DNA from: Boudabousia tangfeifanii | GTDB lineage: Bacteria; Actinomycetota; Actinomycetes; Actinomycetales; Actinomycetaceae | DNA: 64,000 bases | Assembly: GCF_001856685.1 (NCBI RefSeq) | Contig: NZ_CP017812.1 | Span: forward strand, 744,001-808,000 | Direction of reading: 5' to 3' | In this document: piece after piece, positions 1-8,822 of the stretch | Numbering within the stretch: position 1 is the stretch's first letter | Layout: the number at the start of each line of letters is the position of its first letter | Notes under the pieces: generated by a model | The model's database searches: none | The model's input: the letters and a program-made list of their open reading frames with translations, nothing else | What the model was told of the DNA's origin: nothing | Program-made: the position numbers and the translations under genes

Positions 1-94
1 CGTGCCTACCAATACGTTGCCAAGCCTAGAATCGTCATCTCGACGAGAAATTCGCTAACTTCTAGCCCTCTAGGTACAAGAAGACTCATTATTT

Positions 95-138
95 TAAAAA
101 AGGGGCTTGGCTACTCTTCAACGAGTAGCCAAGCCCCT
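95..138 (-). terminator. Rho-independent terminator of the AspT/YidE-type transporter gene
   Basis: A perfect 16-bp inverted repeat (101-116 with 123-138, six-base loop) is followed, on the minus strand, by a T-run. It lies about 70 bases past the stop codon of the minus-strand transporter gene. Positions 1-94 hold no gene I can support; one short plus-strand frame ends with a stop near position 58 and could be the tail of a gene outside the window. Confidence 0.85.
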
Positions 139-205
139 GAACTATTTTCCTGCTAAGTCTAGCTAGATCTTCTTGGGTAAGAGCTCTAGCTGGCGAACAA
201 TCAGA

Positions 206-1801
206 CTATAATCCACCCAAAATTTGTCCGATAAGAATCTTCAAAACCATCGCGACTGGATAGACCATGGCGTAGCCTAATGCCACTCGGGGATCTGCAT
301 TAGTACGGTTGTTTGCAAAGGCCAAGACCGCGGGTTGAGTTTGAGTACCGCCAATGACGCCAGAAAGACGCGTGCCACCCATATTGAACAGTCGACGCAT
401 CGATACGAACAAAATCAAACCGACTATGTTTGTAATTACGAAACCTAGGATTGCCATCTTCCACCAAACACCACCAGTGAAGGCATTAGCGATCTGTCCA
501 CCTGCGTTGGTGCCGGCTTGAGCCAAGAAGATTAATAGCCCGAATTCGGATAGAACCATACAAGTGGTATATGGCATAGCTGTCACCAGCTTGTCGATAC
601 GTCCAATACGACCAAAAAGCAGACCGACGAGCAAAGTGCCTGCGGCTGATCCAATAGAGAACTTTGCTCCCGTAGGGGTAAGAATGGGCATTTCACCGAT
701 GAGAATCCCTAGTGCCATTCCCAAGCCTAGTGCGATTGGATTAAGATCCGTGAGGCCTCTAGTTGAGTCACCAAATAGTTTGGTTAAAGCCTTCATATTC
801 GCGGTAGGTGCGACTACTCGAACACGGTCACCCTGCTGTAGGACGAAATTTGGATTTGCGATCATATCGACATCACCACGTCGAACTCGTGAAATTGATG
901 CTTGGTAAGTTTCTGGGAGATTCAAGGCACCAATAGTCCGTCCTGCCAGTTTTGGATCCGAGACGGTAATACGACGGAAGTCCAACCAACGACGATCCTG
1001 AATCAACGATAGGGAAGAGTCATGTCCAAGTTTTTCGGTAATTAGATCAATATCGGCTTGTGGTCCAACAACTGTTAACAAATCACCTGCATTTAGCTTG
1101 TCGAACATGCCTGGACGGGTGATAGGACCGTCTTCTTGCCGACGTAGGCGGCTGAAAACAACTCGACCTTGAACTAATTCATAATATTCTTCGATAACTG
1201 GCTGAGTATCAACGTCGATACGAATAGTACGGTTTGAGATATCGCTGGGTTTATCGTGGTCATTAGCAGCTAAGTGTAAAGCGATAGTGGTGAAAATAAG
1301 CATTCCGATGACACCATATAGGTATGCAATCGAATAACCCACGGTAGCGTTAGGAAGATCTCCAGAGGCCTTTCCTGCTGCTGCCAGCGCAGGTGTGTTG
1401 GTAGTGGCGCCAGCAAAGACACCGGCAATTTCAGCAATCGATAGATTAAAAACATAACGCCCCATGTAATAGGCAATCGCGCCGCCTGAACTCAAAGCAA
1501 CTACCATTGCCAGGATTGGGCCGCCAGCAGTTTTCATTGTGTTAAAGAAATTTGGTCCAGAATAGACACCAATGGCAAAGGTGAAAATAGCCAAACCAAA
1601 GATTCCCAATTCATGCGGCACCCGGACATGAATGCCATATGTCTCAGCCCAAGCTGAGGCTGCGATTGCGGTAAAGAGCACAGCTGCGGCGCCTAAGCTG
1701 ATCCCTTTAAACTTGATATGGCCAAAAGCCATACCAATTCCAATGAGAATAAAGAGCACCAGCACTGGTGCTTCCGCTAGGAAGGTAAAAAACTGCGTCA
1801 T
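206..1801 (-). CDS. AspT/YidE/YbjL-family transporter with two TrkA-C domains
   Basis: A 531-residue membrane protein with the family layout. An N-terminal block of five or six hydrophobic helices (about 10-175) carries the Gly/Ala/Thr-rich stretch AGATTNTPALAAA. Two cytosolic TrkA-C (RCK_C) domains follow (about 195-270 and 275-345, with LNAGDLLTVVG and LQQGDRVRVVAP motifs). A second, homologous membrane half (about 360-531) repeats the pattern with GGTQTQPAVLAFA. Family members include the aspartate:alanine exchanger AspT and the uncharacterised YidE/YbjL; the substrate cannot be told from sequence. The ATG has a GGGAG ribosome-binding site and the gene is divergent from ilvE. It is alone in its transcription unit. 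Confidence 0.85.
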   Translation of the reverse strand: MTQFFTFLAEAPVLVLFILIGIGMAFGHIKFKGISLGAAAVLFTAIAASAWAETYGIHVRVPHELGIFGLAIFTFAIGVYSGPNFFNTMKTAGGPILAMVVALSSGGAIAYYMGRYVFNLSIAEIAGVFAGATTNTPALAAAGKASGDLPNATVGYSIAYLYGVIGMLIFTTIALHLAANDHDKPSDISNRTIRIDVDTQPVIEEYYELVQGRVVFSRLRRQEDGPITRPGMFDKLNAGDLLTVVGPQADIDLITEKLGHDSSLSLIQDRRWLDFRRITVSDPKLAGRTIGALNLPETYQASISRVRRGDVDMIANPNFVLQQGDRVRVVAPTANMKALTKLFGDSTRGLTDLNPIALGLGMALGILIGEMPILTPTGAKFSIGSAAGTLLVGLLFGRIGRIDKLVTAMPYTTCMVLSEFGLLIFLAQAGTNAGGQIANAFTGGVWWKMAILGFVITNIVGLILFVSMRRLFNMGGTRLSGVIGGTQTQPAVLAFANNRTNADPRVALGYAMVYPVAMVLKILIGQILGGL

Positions 1802-1924
1802 TGCATAACTCCCATAACAGGTCTAGTGTTGTTGCCATGTATTTTCTCATGTTCGCTCAGCGAATGGTGACTTGAGACTTAAAATTGCCTTGAAATTAGG
1901 CCTTTTATCCTAAAAGGAGAAACG

Positions 1925-3064
1925 ATGGATCGGGTAGAAACGGCTTTAGAAAAGAAGTCAGAACATTTACCGAAATCAGCTAAGGAGTTAGCTGGAAAAT
2001 TTCAACCATCAGACCTACTTGGACTTGCTGATGAGAAAAGTGTGAACCAAGCTCTAACTGAACTCAGCTTCGATTCGGGTATCGCACCGTATCTGGCAAA
2101 AGCAGAGTGGAACCAGGAAACTGGCTGGCATGATGCACAGCTAACTTCAATTGATGACTTCGAACTTTCACCAGCAGCGCCGGTGCTCCATTATTCTCAG
2201 GAAATCTTTGAAGGGCTAAAAGCTTATCGTCATCCTGATGGTGGCATCTATCTTTTCCGTCCACAGTTTAATGCGGCTAGATTTAATCAATCCGCTCTAC
2301 GTATGGCTATGCCCGAACTACCTGAAGAGCTTTTTATTTCTTCGTTGATTGATCTTGTTACCCACGATTCACGATGGGTACCAGAAACTGAAGGTGCCTC
2401 ATTGTATCTTCGTCCTACTATGGTATCGACTGGTCAACGACTTTCTGTGAGTGCTGCGAAGGAATATCGCTATTTCTGTTTAGGCAGTCCGGTGGGACCA
2501 TACTTCTCTAATGACTTATCGCCGGTGCCGGTATGGGTGACCAAGAAATATCATCGAGCCATGCGAGGCGGAACAGGTGCCGCTAAAACTGGTGGTAACT
2601 ATGCGGGAGCAATGCTCGCGGGAGAAGAAGCGATTGCACATGGCTGTGCTCAAGCATTGTTCCTAGATGCAGCAACTAGCACCTATCTTGAAGAGTTGGG
2701 GGGAATGAACCTCTTTGTGGTATACGCTGATGGCAGTGTTGCTACTCCAGCCCTAACCGGCACCATTCTCGAGGGCGGAACCCGCTGGGCGATCATTCAG
2801 TTGCTTCGAGAGAATGGTCATCAAGTCATGGAAACAACCATTTCTCTTCCGCAACTGATAGAGCAGATTGAAAGTGGGGAAGTTACTGAAATGTTTGCTT
2901 GCGGTACCGCTGCCGTAGTCGCTCCCTTTGCTTTGCTTCGTGGAGATGATTTTGAAGTGGCTTTACCGGAAATGAAACTAAGTCGAAGTGTTTATCAGCA
3001 GCTGACGGATATTCAGTTTGGATTGGCGGCAGACGAACACGGTTGGATGTATCGGATTGCTTGA
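1925..3064 (+). CDS. ilvE: Branched-chain amino acid aminotransferase
   Basis: A 379-residue fold-type IV PLP aminotransferase that transfers the amino group between leucine, isoleucine or valine and 2-oxoglutarate, the last step of branched-chain amino acid synthesis and the first of degradation. The PLP lysine is expected at K221 (AAKTGGNYAGAM). The substrate-side motif QEIFEGLKAYRHPDG (about 92-106) and the C-terminal EMFACGTAAVVAP are typical of the actinobacterial/eukaryotic BCAT branch. Length is usual. AGGAG lies six bases before the ATG. The gene stands alone: the upstream gene is divergent, the downstream helicase convergent, and a strong hairpin follows directly after the stop. Confidence 0.95.
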   Translation: MDRVETALEKKSEHLPKSAKELAGKFQPSDLLGLADEKSVNQALTELSFDSGIAPYLAKAEWNQETGWHDAQLTSIDDFELSPAAPVLHYSQEIFEGLKAYRHPDGGIYLFRPQFNAARFNQSALRMAMPELPEELFISSLIDLVTHDSRWVPETEGASLYLRPTMVSTGQRLSVSAAKEYRYFCLGSPVGPYFSNDLSPVPVWVTKKYHRAMRGGTGAAKTGGNYAGAMLAGEEAIAHGCAQALFLDAATSTYLEELGGMNLFVVYADGSVATPALTGTILEGGTRWAIIQLLRENGHQVMETTISLPQLIEQIESGEVTEMFACGTAAVVAPFALLRGDDFEVALPEMKLSRSVYQQLTDIQFGLAADEHGWMYRIA

Positions 3065-3065
3065 T

Positions 3066-3109
3066 GTTTATTGTGGCCGATCAAAAGATTTTGATCGGCC
3101 ACAATAAAC
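3066..3109. terminator. Bidirectional terminator between ilvE and the helicase
   Basis: A perfect 21-bp inverted repeat (3066-3086 with 3089-3109) begins just after the ilvE stop and lies between convergent genes. A-rich and T-rich bases at the arms allow it to act on both strands. Confidence 0.85.
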
Positions 3110-3127
3110 GTAAAAATCCATCTGCTG

Positions 3128-5785
3128 TTATCTAGTAGCAACTTTGAGTTTGCTAACAACCACTCGTTGTTGCTCGTTGCTGGCTTCGCGGTCGATCAGC
3201 GCCCAAATAGCCCAGTCATAATCTCCGTCTTCATCTACTATTGTTTGAATTGCAAGCTCATAGTTGCCAACCTGTATGCCTTCAAGATCCGACCAGAGCT
3301 TAAGTAAATCAGCTGTCTCTAATTTTCGCTGCCATTCGAAATAGGTGGCCGAGCGGGCTTCCTGATCAATGATTATTTCTTCATGATCTTGGAAGTAGCG
3401 ACCTAAAACTAGATCCCAATCATCATCACTCCAGCCAGCGATGGCAAGGTCACCTAGCTTTTCTACTCGATCAGCACTCATCTTGGTTATTAGATCGAAA
3501 AGTAGATTTCGAATTTCTTTCCCGAATTTGTGTGGGTTTGCGCTAAATGGAACTTCACCATTTTCATTAGCACCAAAAGCTAGTTCCTGATTTTCGTCAG
3601 CACTTTCACTGGTGGAAGGAGCTGTACCACTGGCTAAGGCGTCCCATTCGTCAAGTAGTGAGGAGTCAACCGAGCGTACTAGTTGGCCTAGCCAATCCAC
3701 GATTCTTTGTACTTCGTCCGTAGAGTACTCCGGTGGAATTACTTGTCGACAAGCGCGATAAGCGTCGGTTAGATAGCGTAAGATAACGCCCTCGGCCCCT
3801 GGAATCTGGTAGTGAGCGATAAGTTCGCTGAAAGTCATTGCGTTTTCTACTAGATAACGCACTACAGATTTGGGTTTTAGCTCTTCGTCGCTAACCCATG
3901 GGTTAGCTTTAGCAAACATGGAAAAGGCTGGGTCCAGTAGATCTTCTAGGGGCTTAGGCCAAGTGATTTCTTCTAATGCGGCCATTCTTTGGTCATAATC
4001 CCAACCCGCGGCTTTCATTTCATTGATGGCGGTACTACGCGCTTCGTTTTGCTGTGCATAGAGAAGTGGTCGAGGATCCTCCAAGGTTGCCTCAATGATG
4101 GAAATGACGTCTAACGAAAAGCTAGGATCGTCTGGATTTAGCAAATCCATCGCAGCTAAAGCAAAAGGGGAGAGCGGTTGGTTGAGGGCGAAGTCTGCTG
4201 GAATATCTCGAGCAAATCGTAGCGGGTATTTTTCGTCCTTATCGTTACTAACCTCTATATCGATGATGGCGCCTTCGTTGCGCTGCTCATGGTGGTAGTC
4301 GATTACTTCTGCGGTAAGCAGGGACTGATAGATTTGTCCGAGAGTTCGTAAATGTGGGTTATTGCCGTGCCACTGATCATGGTTGTCTGTCGCCAACTTT
4401 AAGAGATGTGCTTCCGGGTCACCTTTTCTTTCTAGCACCGAGAGGAACATGGAATGCGTAAATGTAAAACGTGAGACTAGTTTTTCAGGTTCGGCCTGGC
4501 ACAGTCGCTCGAAGGTAGCTTCAGTCCAAGAAACACGGTTATCGGTTTTATTTGATTTGACCGTTTTCTTTGCTTTTTTCCCGTTCGCCTCAGCTTTTTG
4601 CTCGCGCTTGTGAGCTTCGATTTTATCGGCAGGAGCCTGCGCATATACGTATCCCACAGTGTCAAAGCCGGCGCGTCCGGCGCGTCCGGCGATTTGGTGG
4701 AATTCACGTGCCTGCAGATGGCGTTCGCGGCGTCCATCAAACTTGGTTAAGGCAGTGAACACAACCGTGCGAATCGGGACGTTAATACCAACTCCGAGGG
4801 TGTCTGTACCGCAAACTACGGCCAGCAGGCCTTGTTGTGTGAGACGTTCAACCAAGCGTCGGTATCTCGGGAGCATTCCCGCATGGTGTATACCAATCCC
4901 ATGTCTTAAAAGTTTGTTTAAGATCTTGCCAAAACCGGGCGCGAATTTCACGGTTGCCAATTCGTTAGCGATTGCTTCTTTTTGCTCCTTGTTTAGCAAA
5001 GGAGTACTTAGGAGGTTATTTGCAGCGCTTAGAGCTTCTTTTTGGCTGAAGTGCACAAGGTAAATCGGGTAGCGATCCTCTGATAATAAGCGTTTAATCA
5101 GCTCATCCGTAGCCTCAAGGGTGTAGCTCATTTCGAGCGGGACTGGACGTTTTGCATCAGAAATCACTGCCACGTCTCGATTAGTCCGAGTGGTTAAATC
5201 TTTGACGAAAAAACTAACGTCACCTAAGGTTGCGCTCAATAGCACCATCTGAGCTTGAGGTAATTCTAGTAAAGGAATCTGCCAAGCTACTCCTCGTTGG
5301 GGATCGCCGTAATAGTGGAATTCATCCATAATGACACAACCAACGTCGAGGTCGTTTCCTTCTCTTAATGCCTGGTTGGCAAGAATTTCTGCCGTGGCGC
5401 AAATGATCGGAGCCTCGGCATTTACTGAGACGTCGCCAGTTACCATACCAACGTTTTCTGCGCCAAAGTAGCCGACTAGGTCGAAGAATTTTTCAGAGAC
5501 GAGAGCCTTCAGGGGAGCGGTGTAATAACTGCGTTCCCCTTTGGCTAGCGCATGAAGGTGCCCGGCTAAGGCGATTAAGGATTTACCCGAACCAGTGGGG
5601 GTAGTGGCGATCACATGATTATCGCTAAAAATCTCTAAAGCTGATTCTGCTTGATGCGGATACAAGGGTCTACCACCAGCTTCTGCCCATTCGGTAAAGG
5701 CAGAGAAGACCTCTGTGGGATCGTTGATTCTCCCTTGATCTTCTAAATCGTCAAGTAGTAGATTTAAACTGGCGCTCTGTTGCAT
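3128..5785 (-). CDS. Ski2-like DEAD/DEAH-box RNA helicase with C-terminal DUF3516-type region
   Basis: An 885-residue superfamily 2 helicase. Motif I is TPTGSGKS (62-69), motif II DEFH (154-157), motif III SAT (184-186). The second RecA domain carries HHAGMLPRYRR, GTDTLGVGINVP and the motif VI stretch QIAGRAGRAG. A Lys-rich linker (KREQKAEANGKKAKK) follows the helicase core. The remaining 450 or so residues match my memory of the actinobacterial DUF3516 architecture and have no catalytic motif I recognise. Such enzymes are annotated as ATP-dependent RNA helicases; the target RNA is not known. The gene is monocistronic, convergent with ilvE and divergent from the AgcS pair. Confidence 0.85.
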   Translation of the reverse strand: MQQSASLNLLLDDLEDQGRINDPTEVFSAFTEWAEAGGRPLYPHQAESALEIFSDNHVIATTPTGSGKSLIALAGHLHALAKGERSYYTAPLKALVSEKFFDLVGYFGAENVGMVTGDVSVNAEAPIICATAEILANQALREGNDLDVGCVIMDEFHYYGDPQRGVAWQIPLLELPQAQMVLLSATLGDVSFFVKDLTTRTNRDVAVISDAKRPVPLEMSYTLEATDELIKRLLSEDRYPIYLVHFSQKEALSAANNLLSTPLLNKEQKEAIANELATVKFAPGFGKILNKLLRHGIGIHHAGMLPRYRRLVERLTQQGLLAVVCGTDTLGVGINVPIRTVVFTALTKFDGRRERHLQAREFHQIAGRAGRAGFDTVGYVYAQAPADKIEAHKREQKAEANGKKAKKTVKSNKTDNRVSWTEATFERLCQAEPEKLVSRFTFTHSMFLSVLERKGDPEAHLLKLATDNHDQWHGNNPHLRTLGQIYQSLLTAEVIDYHHEQRNEGAIIDIEVSNDKDEKYPLRFARDIPADFALNQPLSPFALAAMDLLNPDDPSFSLDVISIIEATLEDPRPLLYAQQNEARSTAINEMKAAGWDYDQRMAALEEITWPKPLEDLLDPAFSMFAKANPWVSDEELKPKSVVRYLVENAMTFSELIAHYQIPGAEGVILRYLTDAYRACRQVIPPEYSTDEVQRIVDWLGQLVRSVDSSLLDEWDALASGTAPSTSESADENQELAFGANENGEVPFSANPHKFGKEIRNLLFDLITKMSADRVEKLGDLAIAGWSDDDWDLVLGRYFQDHEEIIIDQEARSATYFEWQRKLETADLLKLWSDLEGIQVGNYELAIQTIVDEDGDYDWAIWALIDREASNEQQRVVVSKLKVATR

Positions 5786-5909
5786 GGTTATATCATCTCA
5801 ATAGTAACGGTACGGTTGCAAAAGACGTGCCAAAAAGCCAATGTGCGATAATGGTATTACACTATTACTGATTAATTTTACCCTTATCAGAAATTAGATG
5901 GAGCTTTAC

Positions 5910-7328
5910 GTGGATGCTTTAGCCTCGCTACTCGGTCAAATTGGTGACTGGATTACGCTTTACATCACCGCTGTAGTACTTGCGGGTGCTGGGATTGCGT
6001 TCACTATCGCCACCCGTGGTGTCCAGTTCCGTTTATTTAGACAAATGTGGAAGGTTGTCTTGCATTCTCGTGAGAATGCAAGAGGTGGGATTTCATCTTT
6101 CCAAGCCTTCGCAATTTCCTTAGCTGCCCGAGTGGGCATTGGGAACGTTTTTGGGGTGGCAGTAGCTCTCCTGCTTGGTGGTCCGGGTGCAATCTTCTGG
6201 ATGTGGATAGTTGCTCTACTTGGTATGGCAACCGCGTTCTACGAGGCAACCACCGCTCAAATTTTCAAAGTTCGCAGTGACAAGGGAACTTTTGTTGGGG
6301 GCCCGGCTTACTACCTCAGTCTTGGGCTAAAACAAAAATGGTTAGGCGTCCTATTTGCGTTTATTACGGTAATTACTTGCGCCTTCACCATCACTATGTT
6401 GCAAGCAAATGCGATTAGTTCCACGATGGATAGCTACGGAGTGGCCAAGCCAGTATGGACTGCGATTATTTTAGCTGTCCTCACCGCGCTAGTGGTGCAG
6501 GGTGGGATTAAATCTGTCGCCCGAGTTACCGAGATCTTAGCACCAGTGATGGCTGGTATTTACGTGCTCGTAGCGCTTTTGATCATGCTATTGAATCTTT
6601 CCGCAGTACCGGAAGTCTTCCGCCTAATCTTCACCTCGGCATTCTCGGTGAATCCAGTGGTCGGCGGACTCGGAGGTGGCATTGTTGCTGCGATTATTAA
6701 CGGAACCAAACGAGGGCTATTCTCCAATGAAGCTGGTCAAGGCACTGCCCCTAATGCGGCTGCTACGGCAAATGCATCTCATCCGGTACAGCAGGGCTTG
6801 ATTCAGTCGTTGGGCGTATTTCTAGACACGATTGTAGTCTGCTCAGCTACTGCCTTTGTGATTCTTTTGGCGGGTAAAGAGGTTTGGGAAGACCCTCAAA
6901 GCAACCCTGCGACGTTGACTACTGCAGCAATTGCTTCGTTGCTTGGTTCAGGTGCCATCATTCCGATGACCATCATGATTTTCGTGCTTGCCTTTAGCTC
7001 CATCATTGCAGCCTACGTCTATTCGGAAGTTAATCTACGATTCTTTACCAATAATCCGCAAGCTATTATGGCTGTGCGAGTTGTATCTGTCGTTTCAGTA
7101 GTCCTCGGTTGTCTTGCTCCCTTGCCAATCGTATGGAACACAGTAGATATCGCGATGGCCATCATGACTTTGGTAAATCTGGTTGGTCTACTTGGTTTGA
7201 TGCCGTGGGCTGCCGGGGCGTTGCGTGATTACGAACAACAACTTAAATCCGGAAATAACGAACCTGTATTTGTCGGGAAAAATAACAGTTATCTACCATC
7301 AACCCTTCCAACTGATATTTGGCAGTGA
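5910..7328 (+). CDS. Alanine/glycine:Na+ symporter (AgcS family), first of a tandem pair
   Basis: A polytopic membrane protein of about 472 residues in the AGCS family, which imports alanine or glycine with sodium. Family signatures are the N-terminal RGVQFRLFRQMW, the stretch SSFQAFAISLAARVGIGNVFGVAVALLLGGPGAIFWMW and the conserved SNEAGQGTAPNAAATANASHPVQQG near mid-protein. I place the start at GTG 5910 because GGAG lies six bases upstream. An ATG at 5898 in the same frame has no ribosome-binding site but would add only four residues. A second AgcS gene starts 11 bases after the stop, so the pair is likely cotranscribed. Confidence 0.9.
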   Translation: MDALASLLGQIGDWITLYITAVVLAGAGIAFTIATRGVQFRLFRQMWKVVLHSRENARGGISSFQAFAISLAARVGIGNVFGVAVALLLGGPGAIFWMWIVALLGMATAFYEATTAQIFKVRSDKGTFVGGPAYYLSLGLKQKWLGVLFAFITVITCAFTITMLQANAISSTMDSYGVAKPVWTAIILAVLTALVVQGGIKSVARVTEILAPVMAGIYVLVALLIMLLNLSAVPEVFRLIFTSAFSVNPVVGGLGGGIVAAIINGTKRGLFSNEAGQGTAPNAAATANASHPVQQGLIQSLGVFLDTIVVCSATAFVILLAGKEVWEDPQSNPATLTTAAIASLLGSGAIIPMTIMIFVLAFSSIIAAYVYSEVNLRFFTNNPQAIMAVRVVSVVSVVLGCLAPLPIVWNTVDIAMAIMTLVNLVGLLGLMPWAAGALRDYEQQLKSGNNEPVFVGKNNSYLPSTLPTDIWQ

Positions 7329-7339
7329 GAGGAACAATC

Positions 7340-8758
7340 ATGAGACCAGTAGCATTCGAAGATACTGTAAAGCTAGTTAATGACTACCTTTATGGGTATA
7401 TTCTGCTTTACTTACTAGTTGGCGTCGGTTTGGTCCTGACTGTTTATTTAGGAGCGCCGCAGATCCGCCACCTGGGAGCAATTTTTAAGTCGCTTAGCGG
7501 CTCTCGTAAAAAGAGCAAGGATCAGATTTCTTCCTTCCAAGCATTTGCCGTGGGAGTTGGAACTCGTGTCGGTATTGGCAATATTGGTGGCGTCGCCCTC
7601 GCATTGCTGCTAGGTGGGCCAGGCGCAATTTTCTGGATGTGGTTGATTGCCCTTATCGGGATGGCAACGGCTTTCTCAGAATCGAGCCTAGCTCAGCTCT
7701 TTAAGATTCGGCACCGTGATGGTACCTTCCGTGGTGGACCGGCATACTACATGACCATTGGTTTGGGAAACAAAACCATGGCGTTGATTTTTGCGGCTAT
7801 CACCGTCCTTGCCTCCGGCGTCGCAGTTCCAATGGTGCAGGTAAATGCGATCGCTTCGGTGATGCAGGAAAACCATGGTATCGATCCTTGGGTTACCGCT
7901 CTTATTATGATGTTCTTGCTGGCGCCAGTAATCCTAGGTGGGGTTAAGAAAGTAGCGCAGGTAGCGGAAGCGCTAGTGCCAATCATGGCTTTGCTATACC
8001 TTGGTCTCGCCATCGTGGTAATCGTGGTTAACTTTAGTGCAGCAGGTGCCGCCCTCGGCATGATCTTCAAGGGCGCTTTCGGTTGGCAAGCAGGCTTTGG
8101 CGGCGGAAGCGGTGCATTCTTTGCTGCCTTGCTAAATGGTGCTCGTCGTGGTCTCTTCTCCAATGAGGCCGGTCTTGGTACTGCCCCCAACGCTGCCGGT
8201 ACTGCTACTACTGCTCACCCAGTGCAACAAGGCCTAGTGCAGGCACTTGGCGTTTTTGTTGACACTATCTTGGTATGTACTGCTACCGCCCTTCTAATCC
8301 TGATCGCACTACCCGAAAAACTAGTTGGTGGCACTGCCGATATGGCTGGGTCCCTAACCTCAAATGCGCTGATCTACGTATTCGGGTCGTGGATTACTCC
8401 ACTAGTCACTTTTATTATCTTCATCTTTGTCTACACTTCGTCCTTCGGTGCGTACAGTTACGGTCAGGTCGCCCTCGATTACATTTTCGGCGATGAAGCA
8501 ACTTCGATGCTCTACCGTACCTTCGTAGTAATTGCTTGCGGTTGGGCAGCGATGCAGTCTCTGACACTCGTTTGGGGTATCTCGGACGTACTGTTAGGAC
8601 TTGGCGCTATCTTCAACCTCTACGCGTTGATTCGACTAGCACCTTGGACCAAGGCAATCTTGAAAGACTGGAAGAGCCAAAAGGGCAGTGAACTACACTT
8701 CCAAGCAAAGGGTAATCCACTGCTTCCAGGTGATGTCCCAACTGATTCGTGGGACTAA
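7340..8758 (+). CDS. Alanine/glycine:Na+ symporter (AgcS family), second of a tandem pair
   Basis: A 472-residue paralogue of the preceding gene, sharing RVGIGNIGGVALALLLGGPGAIFWMW, the SNEAGLGTAPNAAGTATTAHPVQQG signature and closely similar C-terminal ends (LPGDVPTDSWD against LPSTLPTDIWQ). The ATG at 7340 is preferred over an upstream in-frame TTG because GAGAGGA lies just upstream. The two proteins are diverged throughout, so this is an old duplication, perhaps with different substrate preference (alanine, glycine or D-alanine). No clear terminator follows; the next gene appears to have its own promoter. Confidence 0.9.
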   Translation: MRPVAFEDTVKLVNDYLYGYILLYLLVGVGLVLTVYLGAPQIRHLGAIFKSLSGSRKKSKDQISSFQAFAVGVGTRVGIGNIGGVALALLLGGPGAIFWMWLIALIGMATAFSESSLAQLFKIRHRDGTFRGGPAYYMTIGLGNKTMALIFAAITVLASGVAVPMVQVNAIASVMQENHGIDPWVTALIMMFLLAPVILGGVKKVAQVAEALVPIMALLYLGLAIVVIVVNFSAAGAALGMIFKGAFGWQAGFGGGSGAFFAALLNGARRGLFSNEAGLGTAPNAAGTATTAHPVQQGLVQALGVFVDTILVCTATALLILIALPEKLVGGTADMAGSLTSNALIYVFGSWITPLVTFIIFIFVYTSSFGAYSYGQVALDYIFGDEATSMLYRTFVVIACGWAAMQSLTLVWGISDVLLGLGAIFNLYALIRLAPWTKAILKDWKSQKGSELHFQAKGNPLLPGDVPTDSWD

Positions 8759-8810
8759 GCACTAAGGTTTGAAACTGGGCGAAAAGTCTACCTACGCTGG
8801 TTCCGAAGCA

Positions 8811-8822
8811 TATACTAGGCAC
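8811..8822 (+). promoter_or_regulatory. Leaderless promoter of the FAH-family gene
   Basis: TATACT (8811-8816) lies exactly six bases before ATG 8823, so transcription starting about seven bases after the -10 box would begin at the A of the start codon. No ribosome-binding site precedes the ATG, which supports a leaderless mRNA. A -35 box is not evident. Confidence 0.6.

Noticed and set aside
2..58. Possible C-terminal tail of a plus-strand gene at the left edge
   Set aside because: Only about 18 codons are visible and nothing in them is recognisable.
1816..1832. CAGGTCTAGTG between the AspT-like gene and ilvE, resembling a DasR site
   Set aside because: Only about 10 of 16 bases match the consensus and neither neighbour is an amino-sugar gene.
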